Of a stretch of DNA of 42,629 nucleotides, positions 1 to 8,825 are shown piece by piece. The translations under genes and the position numbers were made by a program. Source of the stretch: an uncultured Bacilli bacterium. GTDB lineage: Bacteria > Bacillota_I > Bacilli_A > RF39 > UBA660. Position 1 is the stretch's first letter; each line of letters begins with the position of its first letter. The notes under the pieces are model-generated. The model ran no database searches and had not been told where the DNA came from. It worked only from the letters and a program-made list of their open reading frames with translations. The DNA lies in contig CAKPBJ010000011.1 of assembly GCA_934140575.1 (NCBI GenBank), forward strand, positions 1-42,629, written 5' to 3'.

Positions 1-221
1 ACTTGTATCTTTCCAATATCAGTATCTAAAAATAAATCAAAATGTTTTCTTTTAACATGTACATTTAAAACATTTCTTTCTAAATTTAAATATTTAATTT
101 CTTTTATTTTTAAATCAAGTATCTTTTCAAGTAAACAAATAAGTAAATCTTTATTTTCTTCTTTCATAAATACTTCTTTAAAAGCCGCATCGTATCGACA
201 TGTATAAAATTGTTTCTGCAT
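1..221 (-). CDS. Rpn / PD-(D/E)XK nuclease family protein, N-terminal part
   Basis: The reading frame starts at an ATG at 221, preceded by a GGAGGAA ribosome binding site, and runs off the left edge after about 73 residues. The start (MQKQFYTCRYDAAFKEVF) followed by a run of the type LLICLLEKIL is the usual opening of Rpn (recombination-promoting nuclease) or PD-(D/E)XK transposase-like proteins, in which the phrase D-x-x-F-K-x-x-F begins the nuclease fold. The catalytic D...ExK residues lie outside the window, so activity cannot be judged. In this family the protein acts on DNA in the cytoplasm; the exact role is mostly unknown. The family call is moderate, resting only on the N-terminus. 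Confidence 0.6.
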   Translation of the reverse strand, partial: MQKQFYTCRYDAAFKEVFMKEENKDLLICLLEKILDLKIKEIKYLNLERNVLNVHVKRKHFDLFLDTDIGKIQ

Positions 222-285
222 AATTTTTCCTCCTACTATATTATTAGGAAAAAATTATTTATTTCGAAAAAAGATTACAAAGAAT

Positions 286-2850
286 CTATAAAGCAACAGT
301 ATTATGCTCCGTATAGTTCTTTGCAATCTCTAAAACTTTATTATATTCATTGGTAAGTTCATCAAAATGTTCATTAACAAAACTTGAATCATTCTCTTTA
401 CTTTTAAGTTCATGTTGATATGCAATATCAGCTAATCTCATAAAGCCTAAATACTTACAATCACTCTTTAAAGAATGAACTTCTATTGCATAATCAGACA
501 TATTATTAGTATTCTTATACTCATTAATTCTAGCCCATTTAGACTCAACTTCAGACATAAAATCATTAATAGTCATATTATACATATCCATGTCACCAAG
601 AAGTTCTAATGCATGATTAACATCAACACCATTATCTTCAAGATAACTTCTATCATATTTAACCACATTTGTATCACTTAAATTATTAATAACACTAGAA
701 TCAATATCTTGAACCTTGGTAAGTGGCTCAGTTATATTAATGTCCATAACAGGAATTAAATCAGTTTTTATATTTTCCATAGAATTACTATCTTCTTCTA
801 AAGTTTCTATTTCATCAATATGGTCAACTTCAACAGGTTTCAATTCTAAAGTATTATCTTCCCCTCTTTCAGACAAATCAAGTTTTGAACCTAATTCATT
901 TTCTATGTTACTTTCTACTGGAATTATTTTATCTTTTTCTTCTTTAGGAAGTTCTGCGACACTAACAACATTATCTCTAATTGGTACTTTATATTCACTA
1001 GTAGAAGTTATTTCTGGAACATCAATTTCTTCTGTAATACTTCTACCCAAAATTTGATTAATAACTTGAACTAATTGATCTTTATCTATTGGTTTTGCTA
1101 AATAATCATCAAATCCATCAGCTAAATATTTTTCTCTCATACCAGTAATAGCATTAGCAGTAAGTGCTATTGTTGGAGTATTAAACCCAGGTATTTCTTT
1201 TAACTTTTTAAGTGTTTCTACACCACTCATTTTAGGCATCATATCATCAAGTAAAATTAAATCGTATTGTTCACCACGCTGTATCTTTTCAAGACAAGCA
1301 AACCCACTATCACAAGTAATAACATTATCAGCATTAAATTTTTGTAAAAGTTTAGTCGCAACTTTTAAATTAAGAGAAGTATCATCAACAAGTAAAATCC
1401 TAATTCCATGTAAATCCAATGTTGTCTTATACTTTTTAGCTTGTTTAGCAACGCTCTTATCAATTCTTTGATTAACAACAACGGTAAACTTAGAACCTTC
1501 TCCATATATAGTATGAACAATTATCTTACCACCCATTAACTCAATTAACTGCTTAGTAATAGCAAGACCAAGACCAGTTCCCTCAATTGTTGTATTTCTA
1601 TCTTCATCAAGTCTTTGAAACTTAGTAAACATTTTATCAATATTTTCTTTTTTAATTCCACGACCTGAATCCTCAACAGAAATAATCAATTTTGAAACAT
1701 CCCTTGTATTAACACAATTAACTTCATACCTTACAAAGCCACTATCAGTATACTTACTAGCATTACTAAGTAAATTTGTAATTACCTTCTTTAAATTAGC
1801 CTGATTTCCATATAAATTATCAGGAATATCAGGCGCTATATAATAAGTAAAATCTAGCCCCTTTTCGTTCATCTTAGGAGTAATTAATTTAGCAAGTTCT
1901 TCAAATGTTTCACGAGCATTATATGTAGAATTAACTATTTCAATCTTACCAGCCTCAATCTTAGATATATCCAAAATTCCATTTACGATTTCAAGTAAAG
2001 TTTGTGATGCATTTACTATATCCTTAGCGTTTTCTTTAGCCTCACCCAAACTTTCAGCATCCATTACACAATCACTAAATCCAACAATAGCATTCAAAGG
2101 AGTTCTAATTTCATGAGACATACTTGATAAAAAATCGGTCTTAGCACGATTAGCTTTTTCTGCTTGTTCTTTAGCTAACTTTAATTGTTCAATCATTTTA
2201 ACATCGGGATTTTCTATAGTAAAATACATAAGAACTGTAATAAATGATTCTGTAGAAGTAACCAACAATATTTCCGGATTAAAGGCCTGTATAGACAAAA
2301 CTAATGGAAACATAAACAAATATATAATAAGTGGCAAACATTTACTACGTTTAATCTTTTTTATATTTTTAAGAGTATAAACAATACATAAAGCTATATA
2401 TATACCACCTATTATATAAGAAACATTTGCTCCAACACCATATGAATATATCTGATTATTTTGATTAAAATATTTCAAAGGAGAGAAAAAGATTACTAAA
2501 CCGAATATAACAAAAAGCCATAAAAACACTTTAAATATTTTATTCTGTTTATCTCTATCACCGATATAGCAAATAGAAATAGAATAAATAGTAAATAAAG
2601 ATACCCATGCCAATAAATATAATAAATAAAAACGAGTAATAAAAAAATTCAACAATGGAAACTCTTGCATATGAATAATAGTAAAAATACTAGCTACATC
2701 TAAAATCAATCCAATAAAATTTGAAATTAACATATACGCATATATTTTGTTTTCAAAAGAATTATACCTTTTTTTAGAAAAATAAATACAAGAAAGCATA
2801 ATAATATACAACAAACTAGAAATTTGAAAAAAAAGATTATTCAACTCCAT
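286..2850 (-). CDS. Hybrid sensor histidine kinase (HisKA-HATPase-REC-Hpt)
   Basis: 854 residues. The chosen start is the ATG at 2850: an AGAGGTG ribosome binding site at 2857-2863 lies 6 nt upstream and covers a GTG that would otherwise extend the frame. Residues 1-210 hold six or seven hydrophobic segments (a membrane sensor region). HisKA follows with the phospho-acceptor His in SSMSHEIRTPLNA (about residue 246), then HATPase with an N box (NLLSNASKY), G1 (DSGRGI) and G2 (GTGLGLAI). A receiver domain has the acceptor Asp in LILLDDMMPKMSG (about 535), then an acidic linker of some 130 residues, and a C-terminal Hpt domain with HSLKSDCKYLG (His about 792). All four phosphorelay sites look intact. 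The signal and the final response regulator are not in this window. Confidence 0.9.
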   Translation of the reverse strand: MELNNLFFQISSLLYIIMLSCIYFSKKRYNSFENKIYAYMLISNFIGLILDVASIFTIIHMQEFPLLNFFITRFYLLYLLAWVSLFTIYSISICYIGDRDKQNKIFKVFLWLFVIFGLVIFFSPLKYFNQNNQIYSYGVGANVSYIIGGIYIALCIVYTLKNIKKIKRSKCLPLIIYLFMFPLVLSIQAFNPEILLVTSTESFITVLMYFTIENPDVKMIEQLKLAKEQAEKANRAKTDFLSSMSHEIRTPLNAIVGFSDCVMDAESLGEAKENAKDIVNASQTLLEIVNGILDISKIEAGKIEIVNSTYNARETFEELAKLITPKMNEKGLDFTYYIAPDIPDNLYGNQANLKKVITNLLSNASKYTDSGFVRYEVNCVNTRDVSKLIISVEDSGRGIKKENIDKMFTKFQRLDEDRNTTIEGTGLGLAITKQLIELMGGKIIVHTIYGEGSKFTVVVNQRIDKSVAKQAKKYKTTLDLHGIRILLVDDTSLNLKVATKLLQKFNADNVITCDSGFACLEKIQRGEQYDLILLDDMMPKMSGVETLKKLKEIPGFNTPTIALTANAITGMREKYLADGFDDYLAKPIDKDQLVQVINQILGRSITEEIDVPEITSTSEYKVPIRDNVVSVAELPKEEKDKIIPVESNIENELGSKLDLSERGEDNTLELKPVEVDHIDEIETLEEDSNSMENIKTDLIPVMDINITEPLTKVQDIDSSVINNLSDTNVVKYDRSYLEDNGVDVNHALELLGDMDMYNMTINDFMSEVESKWARINEYKNTNNMSDYAIEVHSLKSDCKYLGFMRLADIAYQHELKSKENDSSFVNEHFDELTNEYNKVLEIAKNYTEHNTVAL

Positions 2851-2890
2851 AAACAACACCTCTATTATAATTATTATAACATAAAAAAAC

Positions 2891-2912
2891 TAATTAATAA
2901 AATTTATTAGTC
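2891..2912. repeat. 22-bp direct repeat flanking the IS, left copy
   Basis: Identical to 4518-4539. The repeat contains the near-perfect palindrome TAATAAA-A-TTTATTA. It sits just outside the left inverted repeat of the IS1182-like element, so it is read as a long target-site duplication. The last two bases may belong to the IS end. Confidence 0.75.
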
Positions 2913-2924
2913 AGAGTGTAGACA

Positions 2925-2949
2925 AACCCCTAGATTTTTTCTAGAGGTT
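2925..2949 (-). terminator. Hairpin behind the IS transposase
   Basis: A 10-bp stem (AACCTCTAGA / TCTAGGGGTT read on the minus strand, with one G-U pair) lies 22 nt beyond the transposase stop. The U-run after it is poor, so it may act as a weak terminator or as a block to outside transcription. Confidence 0.5.
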
Positions 2950-2970
2950 TTCTTATGCATTATTTTTTAT

Positions 2971-4341
2971 TTAAATTTTTTTAAATAATTTAACTATTTT
3001 TATTAAAAATTCTATATTTGATGATAATATTTGAGGTTTCTTTCCTACATTATCATTTTTTATTGCTATATTTTTCATATTTTGAGCAGCACAAATAAGC
3101 CATGTATAATGTTGATTTTTTTTAACTCCTTTATACATAGCATATCTATATCCATGATTTTGTTTTGAATCTCCAAAACTTCTTTCCACATGTTCTTTTC
3201 TTTTTTGATATAGTTCTTTACCAAATTCAGATAATCTATTTTTATTAAATATTTCATTCCATTCTTCTTTTATATGTCTTCTTACTATTTTTGTTTTATC
3301 ACTATTTTTATATTTTTTATATCCCGTTTTATCTATCACCCCTGAATATTATAATACTTCGCCAGTTCCTTTTTCATAATATATATCTAATTCTTTAACA
3401 TATTCATATTTTCTTTTTTCTGTTCTAGATTCAGATGTTCCATATCTTCTATATCCAAATACACCAAATATATCATTATCAATAAAATATTTCTTAATAT
3501 CTAAAGCTAAGTATCCTGAATCAACTGCATAGTTCTTTATATTAAAATTAAATTTATTTTTTATATATTCACATCTTTCTATAAACGGATTAGAATCATG
3601 TACATTTCCTTTCGTAACATAACAATCTACTATAATGTTGCATTTATCATCAACTGTTCTATGATCTAAATACATAAAACCTTTTTCTTTATTATCTCTA
3701 TGATAATATCCTGATTCATTATCTGTTGTACTTACTTTTATATGCTTTTCTTCTATTTCATCTTTGTATTCAAACGGTTTTCTTCCTTATTTCATTCTTT
3801 CTTCGTTTATTTCTTCTTCTAACCATTTTCGTCTTTCTTTTATATTTTTAACTAATTCATCATTATATTTATTTTTGTTTGCCTTTGCTTTTTTATGTGT
3901 TGAGTCCGTATAAAATGTAGTTTCATCTACTAAACTATATTTTATTGCTTGATTTACTATTTCTATAAATATTTCTTCAAATATATCTGAATCTTTAAAT
4001 CTTCTTTCATAATTCTTACTAAATGTAGAAAAATGAGGAGTATCTTCTCCAAATGGTATTCCTAAAAACCATCTGTATTCTACATCAACTTTTATTTTTT
4101 TGCATGTTTATCTCATAGATTTTAATCCATCTAAAGCTTGTATAAAAACTATTTTAAATAATACAACTGGATCAATACTGGGTCTTCCATTGTTTTTACA
4201 ATATAAATGTTTTACTTTATCATAAATAAAAGTGAAATCTATATATTTATCTATCTTACGAAACAAACTATCCTCTGGGACAATTTCTTCCATAGTAGTT
4301 ATTAAGATTTCACTTTGAATATTTTTATTAATACTTATCAT
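2971..4341 (-). pseudogene. IS1182-family transposase with three in-frame TAA codons
   Basis: One continuous frame of 457 codons, the normal size for an IS1182 transposase, with no frameshift but three internal TAA codons at 4108-4110, 3787-3789 and 3349-3351. The N-terminal part (NGRPSIDPVVLFKI) is the DUF772-type region. It is followed by the DDE core, including EYRWFLGIPFGEDTPHFSTF, TTFYTDSTHKKAKANKNKY, DHRTVDDKCNIIVD and DSGYLALDIKKYF, and the C-terminal EHVERSFGDSKQNHGYRYA region that carries the last acidic residue. Each ochre is one base from a Gln, Glu or Lys codon; the first (R*TCKKI) and third (VL*YSGV) are places where relatives often have Gln or another polar residue. The gene should be dead unless stops are read through. 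Confidence 0.85.
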
Positions 4342-4356
4342 TTTATCACTTACTTT

Positions 4357-4438
4357 CTTATTATCTCAACAATATAATTATATCATTTTTCCAATAAAAA
4401 AGTAAGGTTAGTAAGCTTAAAATTGTTGAGATAATAAG
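4357..4438. repeat. 17-bp perfect inverted repeat upstream of the transposase
   Basis: CTTATTATCTCAACAAT at 4357-4373 is the exact reverse complement of 4422-4438, with 48 nt between. On RNA entering from the right this would fold across the IS promoter and leader. The arms interleave with those of the hairpin at 4402-4447, giving a pseudoknot-like or either/or arrangement. Such structures are known in other ISs as guards against transcription from outside. Confidence 0.75.
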
Positions 4439-4447
4439 CAACCTTAC
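4402..4447 (-). terminator. Terminator at the IS right end, guarding the transposase
   Basis: GTAAGGTT / AACCTTAC arms, extended in part by CTTA / TAAG, followed on the minus strand by TTTTTTATT. It would stop transcripts coming from the PlsC-like gene before they reach the transposase. Confidence 0.6.
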
Positions 4448-4517
4448 AATTCAATTATATACTATTTTAAAAGAAATAAAAAGACTATTAACAAATTTAC
4501 TTTGTCAACAGTCTGAT

Positions 4518-4539
4518 TAATTAATAAAATTTATTAGTC
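4518..4539. repeat. 22-bp direct repeat flanking the IS, right copy
   Basis: Identical to 2891-2912. It covers the final Thr-Asn-Lys-Phe-Tyr-stop codons of the PlsC-like gene, showing that the original target was the 3' end of that gene. Confidence 0.75.
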
Positions 4540-5345
4540 TTTTTATTTTCGTAAACCAAAGTTTTAACTTTTTCACGCAATCTCACATTAGCCTCAGTAA
4601 GTGGCTCATATGTATCAATCTGAAAAGGCTCTCCAAATCTAACACATAAATCATCACTATTCTTTTTATATTCTCCAGTAACTGCAAATGGAACTATAGA
4701 AACTCCTGTTTTTTGGGCCATAGATACCGCTCCATATTTAAACGGCAATAAAATAGAATCCTCAACAATTTCGGTATTATATTCTTTTTTCAAGCCTTTC
4801 AGTAAATCACTTGAATTTAAAATATAATTTTTATAATCCTCTAATGAAATCTTGCCTTCCTGATAAAGCTCATCTAATAGTAAAACTTGAGAATACAAAA
4901 TATCCTCTGGTAATTTATGAGAAAATGATTCAAAATCCATTTCATCTTCATATAATTTATAAAGTTCTCTTATTCTATCACTTTTTAAACCATTTCTAGT
5001 ACCTTCTGGAAATAAACCAATGGCACTACCAGATTCTAAATATTTTAAAGCTTCTTGCTCTGCTTTTTTACTATCTCCTTGACGATCAACGCAAATAGCT
5101 CCAGTCATTTCAAATAGTGGTCCAAGTTTTCCATCAAAATATTCTTTTTTTGCCATCCAATGAATAGTCTTATCAGTCGCAGCAATAACAGGAAACTGAT
5201 CTAAAACATGCAAATGGTTTCCACAAAAAATTATTGGACCATGTTCTGGTATATTTTCTTTTCCATATATTGAAAGATTATAATACTTTTTAAATAACGG
5301 AGTTCCGACAACTCTAGCAACCTGATATGCAAACTCTTTTTTCAT
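4521..5345 (-). CDS. plsC: PlsC-like 1-acylglycerol-3-phosphate acyltransferase
   Basis: 274 residues. The acyltransferase motif HLHVLD (HX4D, His44-Asp49) and the glycerophosphate-binding motif FPEGT (112-116) are intact. An AGPAT moves an acyl group onto a lysophospholipid at the membrane surface. An unusual, charged, mostly helical insert of about 75 residues (120-197) separates the FPEGT motif from the final strand (KTGVSIVPFAVTGEY); most PlsC proteins have only a few residues there. The start overlaps a GGAAAG site inside the end of the upstream ligase gene, whose stop lies 3 nt away, so the two are translationally coupled. The pair recalls the linked ligase and acyltransferase activities of Aas proteins, suggesting acyl activation followed by transfer. 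The final codons lie in the IS target duplication. Confidence 0.85.
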   Translation of the reverse strand: MKKEFAYQVARVVGTPLFKKYYNLSIYGKENIPEHGPIIFCGNHLHVLDQFPVIAATDKTIHWMAKKEYFDGKLGPLFEMTGAICVDRQGDSKKAEQEALKYLESGSAIGLFPEGTRNGLKSDRIRELYKLYEDEMDFESFSHKLPEDILYSQVLLLDELYQEGKISLEDYKNYILNSSDLLKGLKKEYNTEIVEDSILLPFKYGAVSMAQKTGVSIVPFAVTGEYKKNSDDLCVRFGEPFQIDTYEPLTEANVRLREKVKTLVYENKKTNKFY

Positions 5346-5348
5346 ATT

Positions 5349-7688
5349 CTACTTTCCTTTCACATAAGATTTTCCTTTAGGAGGAATCTTAGATAATTCT
5401 TGATAATCTACTTTTCCAACCTGTGTAACAGGCATCTCATCTAATTGAGTAAATTCAAAAGGTTGGTGATATAAATCTAAATTTTCTTGACATAATTCTC
5501 TCATTTCTTCAATCATTCCACTATCTAAATCAACACCATCATCCATAGTAACAAACACTTTTGGCACTTTTATATCTTTAATAGGATGCTGGATAGGTAC
5601 AACAGCACATTGCCTAACATGATTATATCCACTAATTACATCTTCTATCCTTTGAGGATAAATATTGAACCCATCAGATATATACATTCTATTCATTCTA
5701 CCTGTATAATAAATCAACCCATCTTCTGTCATATAACCTAAATCTCCGGTATGATACCAAATCTTTCCATCCGGATGACGTTTTAAAGCATTTAAAGTAG
5801 CCTCAATATCATTAAAGTAACCTTTCATGACAGTTGGTCCACTAATACACATTTCTCCTTCTTGATTATAATCCACTTCTTCGCATGTCGTTGGCTTAAC
5901 AATTTTAAAATTATTGAAAAGCAATGGAATTCCCACACTACCTAACTCATTACAATTATCATCAGATAAAGTGGTACCAGCAACGCATTCAGTAGAACCA
6001 TATCCTTTTTTAACCTTATAATAACAATTGTGTCTTTGTAAAAAACGATTGATATCATTTTCTGTTGAAGAATCTAATTTTTCTCCACCAGCAACTAAAT
6101 ATCTCAAGAATGATAAATCCATACTATCAATATTTTCATCGTTTTTAAATAAATTTAATAATTTGGGAACACCAAAAATATGATTAGGCTTATATCTTCT
6201 AATAAGATTATGAAATTTATCAGCTTCAAATTTTGGGACTAAAATGGTCGTGATTCCATATGATAACGGCATATGAACTGAACTACATAAGCCAAATCCA
6301 TGGAATACAGGCATTATAGTCAACATCTTATCACCAGGTTCAAAATTTTTAGCCGTCAATTTCTGTTGAAATACCATTCTATTAAAATTATTATTTGTTA
6401 ATTGCACTCCCTTTGGTTCTCCTGATGTTCCACCAGTATGCATAATTACACAAACATCATCCCCCTTAACTATAGGAGAATTAACATGTGAATTTAAATT
6501 AACTTCTGTCAAAAAGTCTTTTACAAATATAAAATTATTACCATAAACATTCTGATTACGATTCATAGCATCATAAATAAGTTTTAAACTTAATGGCATA
6601 GAATGACTAGCAGGCACTACAATAATGCTAACATCAATATCTACAATATTTGAAACAGTACTTTCAACTGTCACTAATAACTTAGAATCTGTCTCTTTTA
6701 CTGTATTTTTTATTTCATTAGCACTTTTCAAAGGATGAACCATATTAGCAATAGCGCCAATTTTATTCAACCCATAAAACATATAAATAGCCTCAGGAAT
6801 ATTAGGTAAACATAAAGTAACAATATCACCTTCATTTATTCCTTTGTTAGAAAATGCTTGAGCGTATTTATCAATTTCATCAAACATTTCCTTATAAGTA
6901 ATCTTTCTTCCAAAATAATTTATAGCAATCATATTAGAAAATTTAATAGTATTATCCTTCAAATAATCATAAACACTGCAATCAGACAAAGATGCATTTC
7001 TACATTCAAAAGGATAGTATTTCATCCAAGGTCTATCAATAGAACCTTTACCGGACTTTACAATAACCTCTTTGCTAGCTCTTTCATCAGCTTTTTGTTT
7101 CATTAATTCTAATTCCATTTCTTGAACCATAGGATATGCTTCACTCATAGAATTAATTCTTTTAATATTAGAAGTATTAGTAAATTCAATGTCATTATAT
7201 GGATTATCCATACAAATAACTTTTACAAATTCACTAAAATTTTCAATATTATTGACGTCATCTTCAATCATAATATCTATATCATTATCTTTGATAATTT
7301 CTGTTTTGTCATCTGAACAAAACAAAATTTCATCAACATCTATTTTATGGCATTTACACCATTCTTTAACAATAAATCTCATCAATTGACCAACTTTAGA
7401 ATCATCATCTGCAAATTTTCTAGAAGTTATAATAAAAGCTTCATGATTACCATCATGTAAGTACTTAATAAATTCAGAAGTCCCTTTGCGTGGTGGTTCC
7501 ATAATACAATATTTTAAAAAATTATGGTTCCAAAATTTTTGTTCTTCTTCTTCAGTACAACCAAACATCTTCTTTACAGAAAGAGTATGATTATTTACTG
7601 GTTCTTTATTAAAAAACTTTCTTCCTTCTCTAACTTCAAAATCAAAAATATCAGTAATAGTGCCATCTATATCTATCCCAACTCTCAT
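5349..7688 (-). CDS. HAD-domain / AMP-dependent acyl-CoA (acyl-ACP) ligase fusion
   Basis: 779 residues from the ATG at 7688, chosen because GGGGGA precedes it; the longer frame has no such site. Residues 1-190 form a HAD domain of the NT5C/YqfW nucleotidase type: motif I DIDGTITD (6-13), motif II IITSRK, motif IV IMIEDDVNNI. Residues 235-779 form an adenylate-forming ligase: P-loop MHTGGTSGEPKG (416-427), GYGSTE, YHTGDLGY, TGRMNRMYISDGFNIYP, and the C-terminal Lys in TQVGKVDY. The ligase activates a carboxylic (probably fatty) acid through an acyl-adenylate. The HAD half would be a magnesium-dependent phosphatase, substrate unknown. Both catalytic sets look intact, so this is a two-function protein coupled to the PlsC-like acyltransferase. 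The substrate cannot be read from sequence. Confidence 0.85.
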   Translation of the reverse strand: MRVGIDIDGTITDIFDFEVREGRKFFNKEPVNNHTLSVKKMFGCTEEEEQKFWNHNFLKYCIMEPPRKGTSEFIKYLHDGNHEAFIITSRKFADDDSKVGQLMRFIVKEWCKCHKIDVDEILFCSDDKTEIIKDNDIDIMIEDDVNNIENFSEFVKVICMDNPYNDIEFTNTSNIKRINSMSEAYPMVQEMELELMKQKADERASKEVIVKSGKGSIDRPWMKYYPFECRNASLSDCSVYDYLKDNTIKFSNMIAINYFGRKITYKEMFDEIDKYAQAFSNKGINEGDIVTLCLPNIPEAIYMFYGLNKIGAIANMVHPLKSANEIKNTVKETDSKLLVTVESTVSNIVDIDVSIIVVPASHSMPLSLKLIYDAMNRNQNVYGNNFIFVKDFLTEVNLNSHVNSPIVKGDDVCVIMHTGGTSGEPKGVQLTNNNFNRMVFQQKLTAKNFEPGDKMLTIMPVFHGFGLCSSVHMPLSYGITTILVPKFEADKFHNLIRRYKPNHIFGVPKLLNLFKNDENIDSMDLSFLRYLVAGGEKLDSSTENDINRFLQRHNCYYKVKKGYGSTECVAGTTLSDDNCNELGSVGIPLLFNNFKIVKPTTCEEVDYNQEGEMCISGPTVMKGYFNDIEATLNALKRHPDGKIWYHTGDLGYMTEDGLIYYTGRMNRMYISDGFNIYPQRIEDVISGYNHVRQCAVVPIQHPIKDIKVPKVFVTMDDGVDLDSGMIEEMRELCQENLDLYHQPFEFTQLDEMPVTQVGKVDYQELSKIPPKGKSYVKGK

Positions 7689-7748
7689 AGCTATCCCCCT
7701 TAATTGTCGTTTATTATAACACATTATGGTTTATTTTTCAATAATAAA

Positions 7749-7791
7749 AATCAGCACTTTTGGGGGCAAAAATCCCTGCAAAGTACTGATT
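7749..7791 (-). terminator. Strong terminator hairpin after the RluD-type gene
   Basis: A 12-bp stem (AATCAGTACTTT / AAAGTGCTGATT on the minus strand, one G-U pair) with an inner GGG/CCC pairing and a TTTTTATTATT tail. It closes the pseudouridine synthase transcript; on the plus strand it can also fold. It contains the end of a possible 24-residue ORF (7751-7825). Confidence 0.8.
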
Positions 7792-7825
7792 TATTATCAT
7801 AATTATTTAAAAAAGTTCCTACCAT
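7751..7825 (-). CDS. Possible 24-residue Cys-containing micropeptide (uncertain)
   Basis: ATG at 7825 preceded by GAGGGAG about 9 nt upstream; the peptide ends VLCRDFCPQKC with three cysteines, and its stop lies in the arm of the terminator hairpin. Size and location also fit chance. No family is recognised. It could be a translated short ORF behind rluD or simply noncoding trailer. Confidence 0.2.
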   Translation of the reverse strand: MVGTFLNNYDNKSVLCRDFCPQKC

Positions 7826-7903
7826 AAGAACTCACTCCCTCAATAATTTTAGTTTACACAACTTACATAAAAATTACAAGCATTAGTTAAAATTCTAATA
7901 TAG

Positions 7904-8785
7904 TTAACTTCTCAACTCTTCTAGCTTATCCATAAACTCTTTCGGAGGATCAACTCTAAAACTTAACTCCCTACCAGTTCTTGGATGATTAAATTTAATA
8001 CTGTATGAATGTAACATCTGTCCAAACTCAGTAGCTTTTCCCCTACCATACAAAGGATCATTATTAATAGGATAACCTATATAATTCATATGTACTCTTA
8101 TCTGATGAGTTCTACCAGTTTCCAATATACACTCTATAAAAGTATTATTATCAAATCTTTCTAAAACTTTAAAATGAGTTATAGAATCTTTTCCATTAAC
8201 ATCAGTAACTGCCATTTTCTGTCTATTATTAACATCTCTTCCAATAGGTGCATCTATAGTACCTGTATCATGTTTAATTAATCCATCAACAATCGCTAAA
8301 TATTTTCTCTCAACATCTTTCTTACCAATCATTTCACTTAACTTTTCATGAATAAACTCATTCTTCGCAACTAACATAAGTCCACTTGTATCTTTATCTA
8401 ATCTATGTACAATACCAGGTCTATTTGCCTCACCACTATTTAAATTAAATCTATAAAGAAGTGCATTAACTAATGTACCAGTATAATGCCCAGGAGCAGG
8501 ATGTACAACCATACCACTTGCCTTATTAATAACTAATAAATCATCATCTTCATAAACAATATCAATAGGAATATCCTCAGGAGTAATATCAGTTTCTTCA
8601 TTTAAATCAAGACTATATTCAATAACATCACCAATCTTAACCTTATAACTAACATTAACACTCTGTCCATTTACTAAAACATTACCATCTTTTATAAGCT
8701 TTTGAACTTTACTACGTGAAATATCTAACTTATCAGATAAATAATTATCAATTCTTACCTTTTCATTTTCTAAAACTTCTATCAC
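7904..8785 (-). CDS. rluD: RluD/RluA-family 23S rRNA pseudouridine synthase
   Basis: 293 residues from a GTG start at 8785 with GGGAG upstream. An S4 RNA-binding domain occupies about residues 11-60 (RSKVQKLIKDGNVLVNG). The catalytic domain has the family signature HRLDKDTSGLMLVAK with catalytic Asp130, and ETGRTHQIRVHM near the end. The enzyme isomerises uridines in rRNA; RluD proper acts on helix 69 of 23S rRNA, but the exact paralog and target site are inferred. The gene stands alone and ends at the strong hairpin at 7749-7791. Confidence 0.9.
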   Translation of the reverse strand: MIEVLENEKVRIDNYLSDKLDISRSKVQKLIKDGNVLVNGQSVNVSYKVKIGDVIEYSLDLNEETDITPEDIPIDIVYEDDDLLVINKASGMVVHPAPGHYTGTLVNALLYRFNLNSGEANRPGIVHRLDKDTSGLMLVAKNEFIHEKLSEMIGKKDVERKYLAIVDGLIKHDTGTIDAPIGRDVNNRQKMAVTDVNGKDSITHFKVLERFDNNTFIECILETGRTHQIRVHMNYIGYPINNDPLYGRGKATEFGQMLHSYSIKFNHPRTGRELSFRVDPPKEFMDKLEELRS

Positions 8786-8825
8786 TTATATCACTCCCAA
8801 TCAATAAAAATAATATCATATTTTA

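Larger units (their letters stand above)
2911..4517 (-). mobile_element. IS1182-like insertion sequence
   Basis: Ends are set by imperfect inverted repeats: TCAGAGTGTAGACAAA at 2911-2926 and the complement of TCAGACTGTTGACAAA at 4501-4516 (14 of 16 match). Length is about 1.6 kb, within the usual range for this family. It lies between the histidine kinase and the PlsC-like gene and is flanked by a 22-bp direct repeat. The right-hand repeat overlaps the last codons and stop of the PlsC-like gene, so insertion left that gene whole. The single transposase gene inside is interrupted by stops. Confidence 0.8.

Noticed and set aside
716..1057. Plus-strand Ser-rich frame within the histidine kinase gene
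   Set aside because: Mirror of the acidic linker of the kinase.
2971..4341. TAA read as an amino acid in the IS transposase
   Set aside because: TAA is the normal stop of many intact genes in the window. Recoding would need a special suppressor for which nothing is seen.
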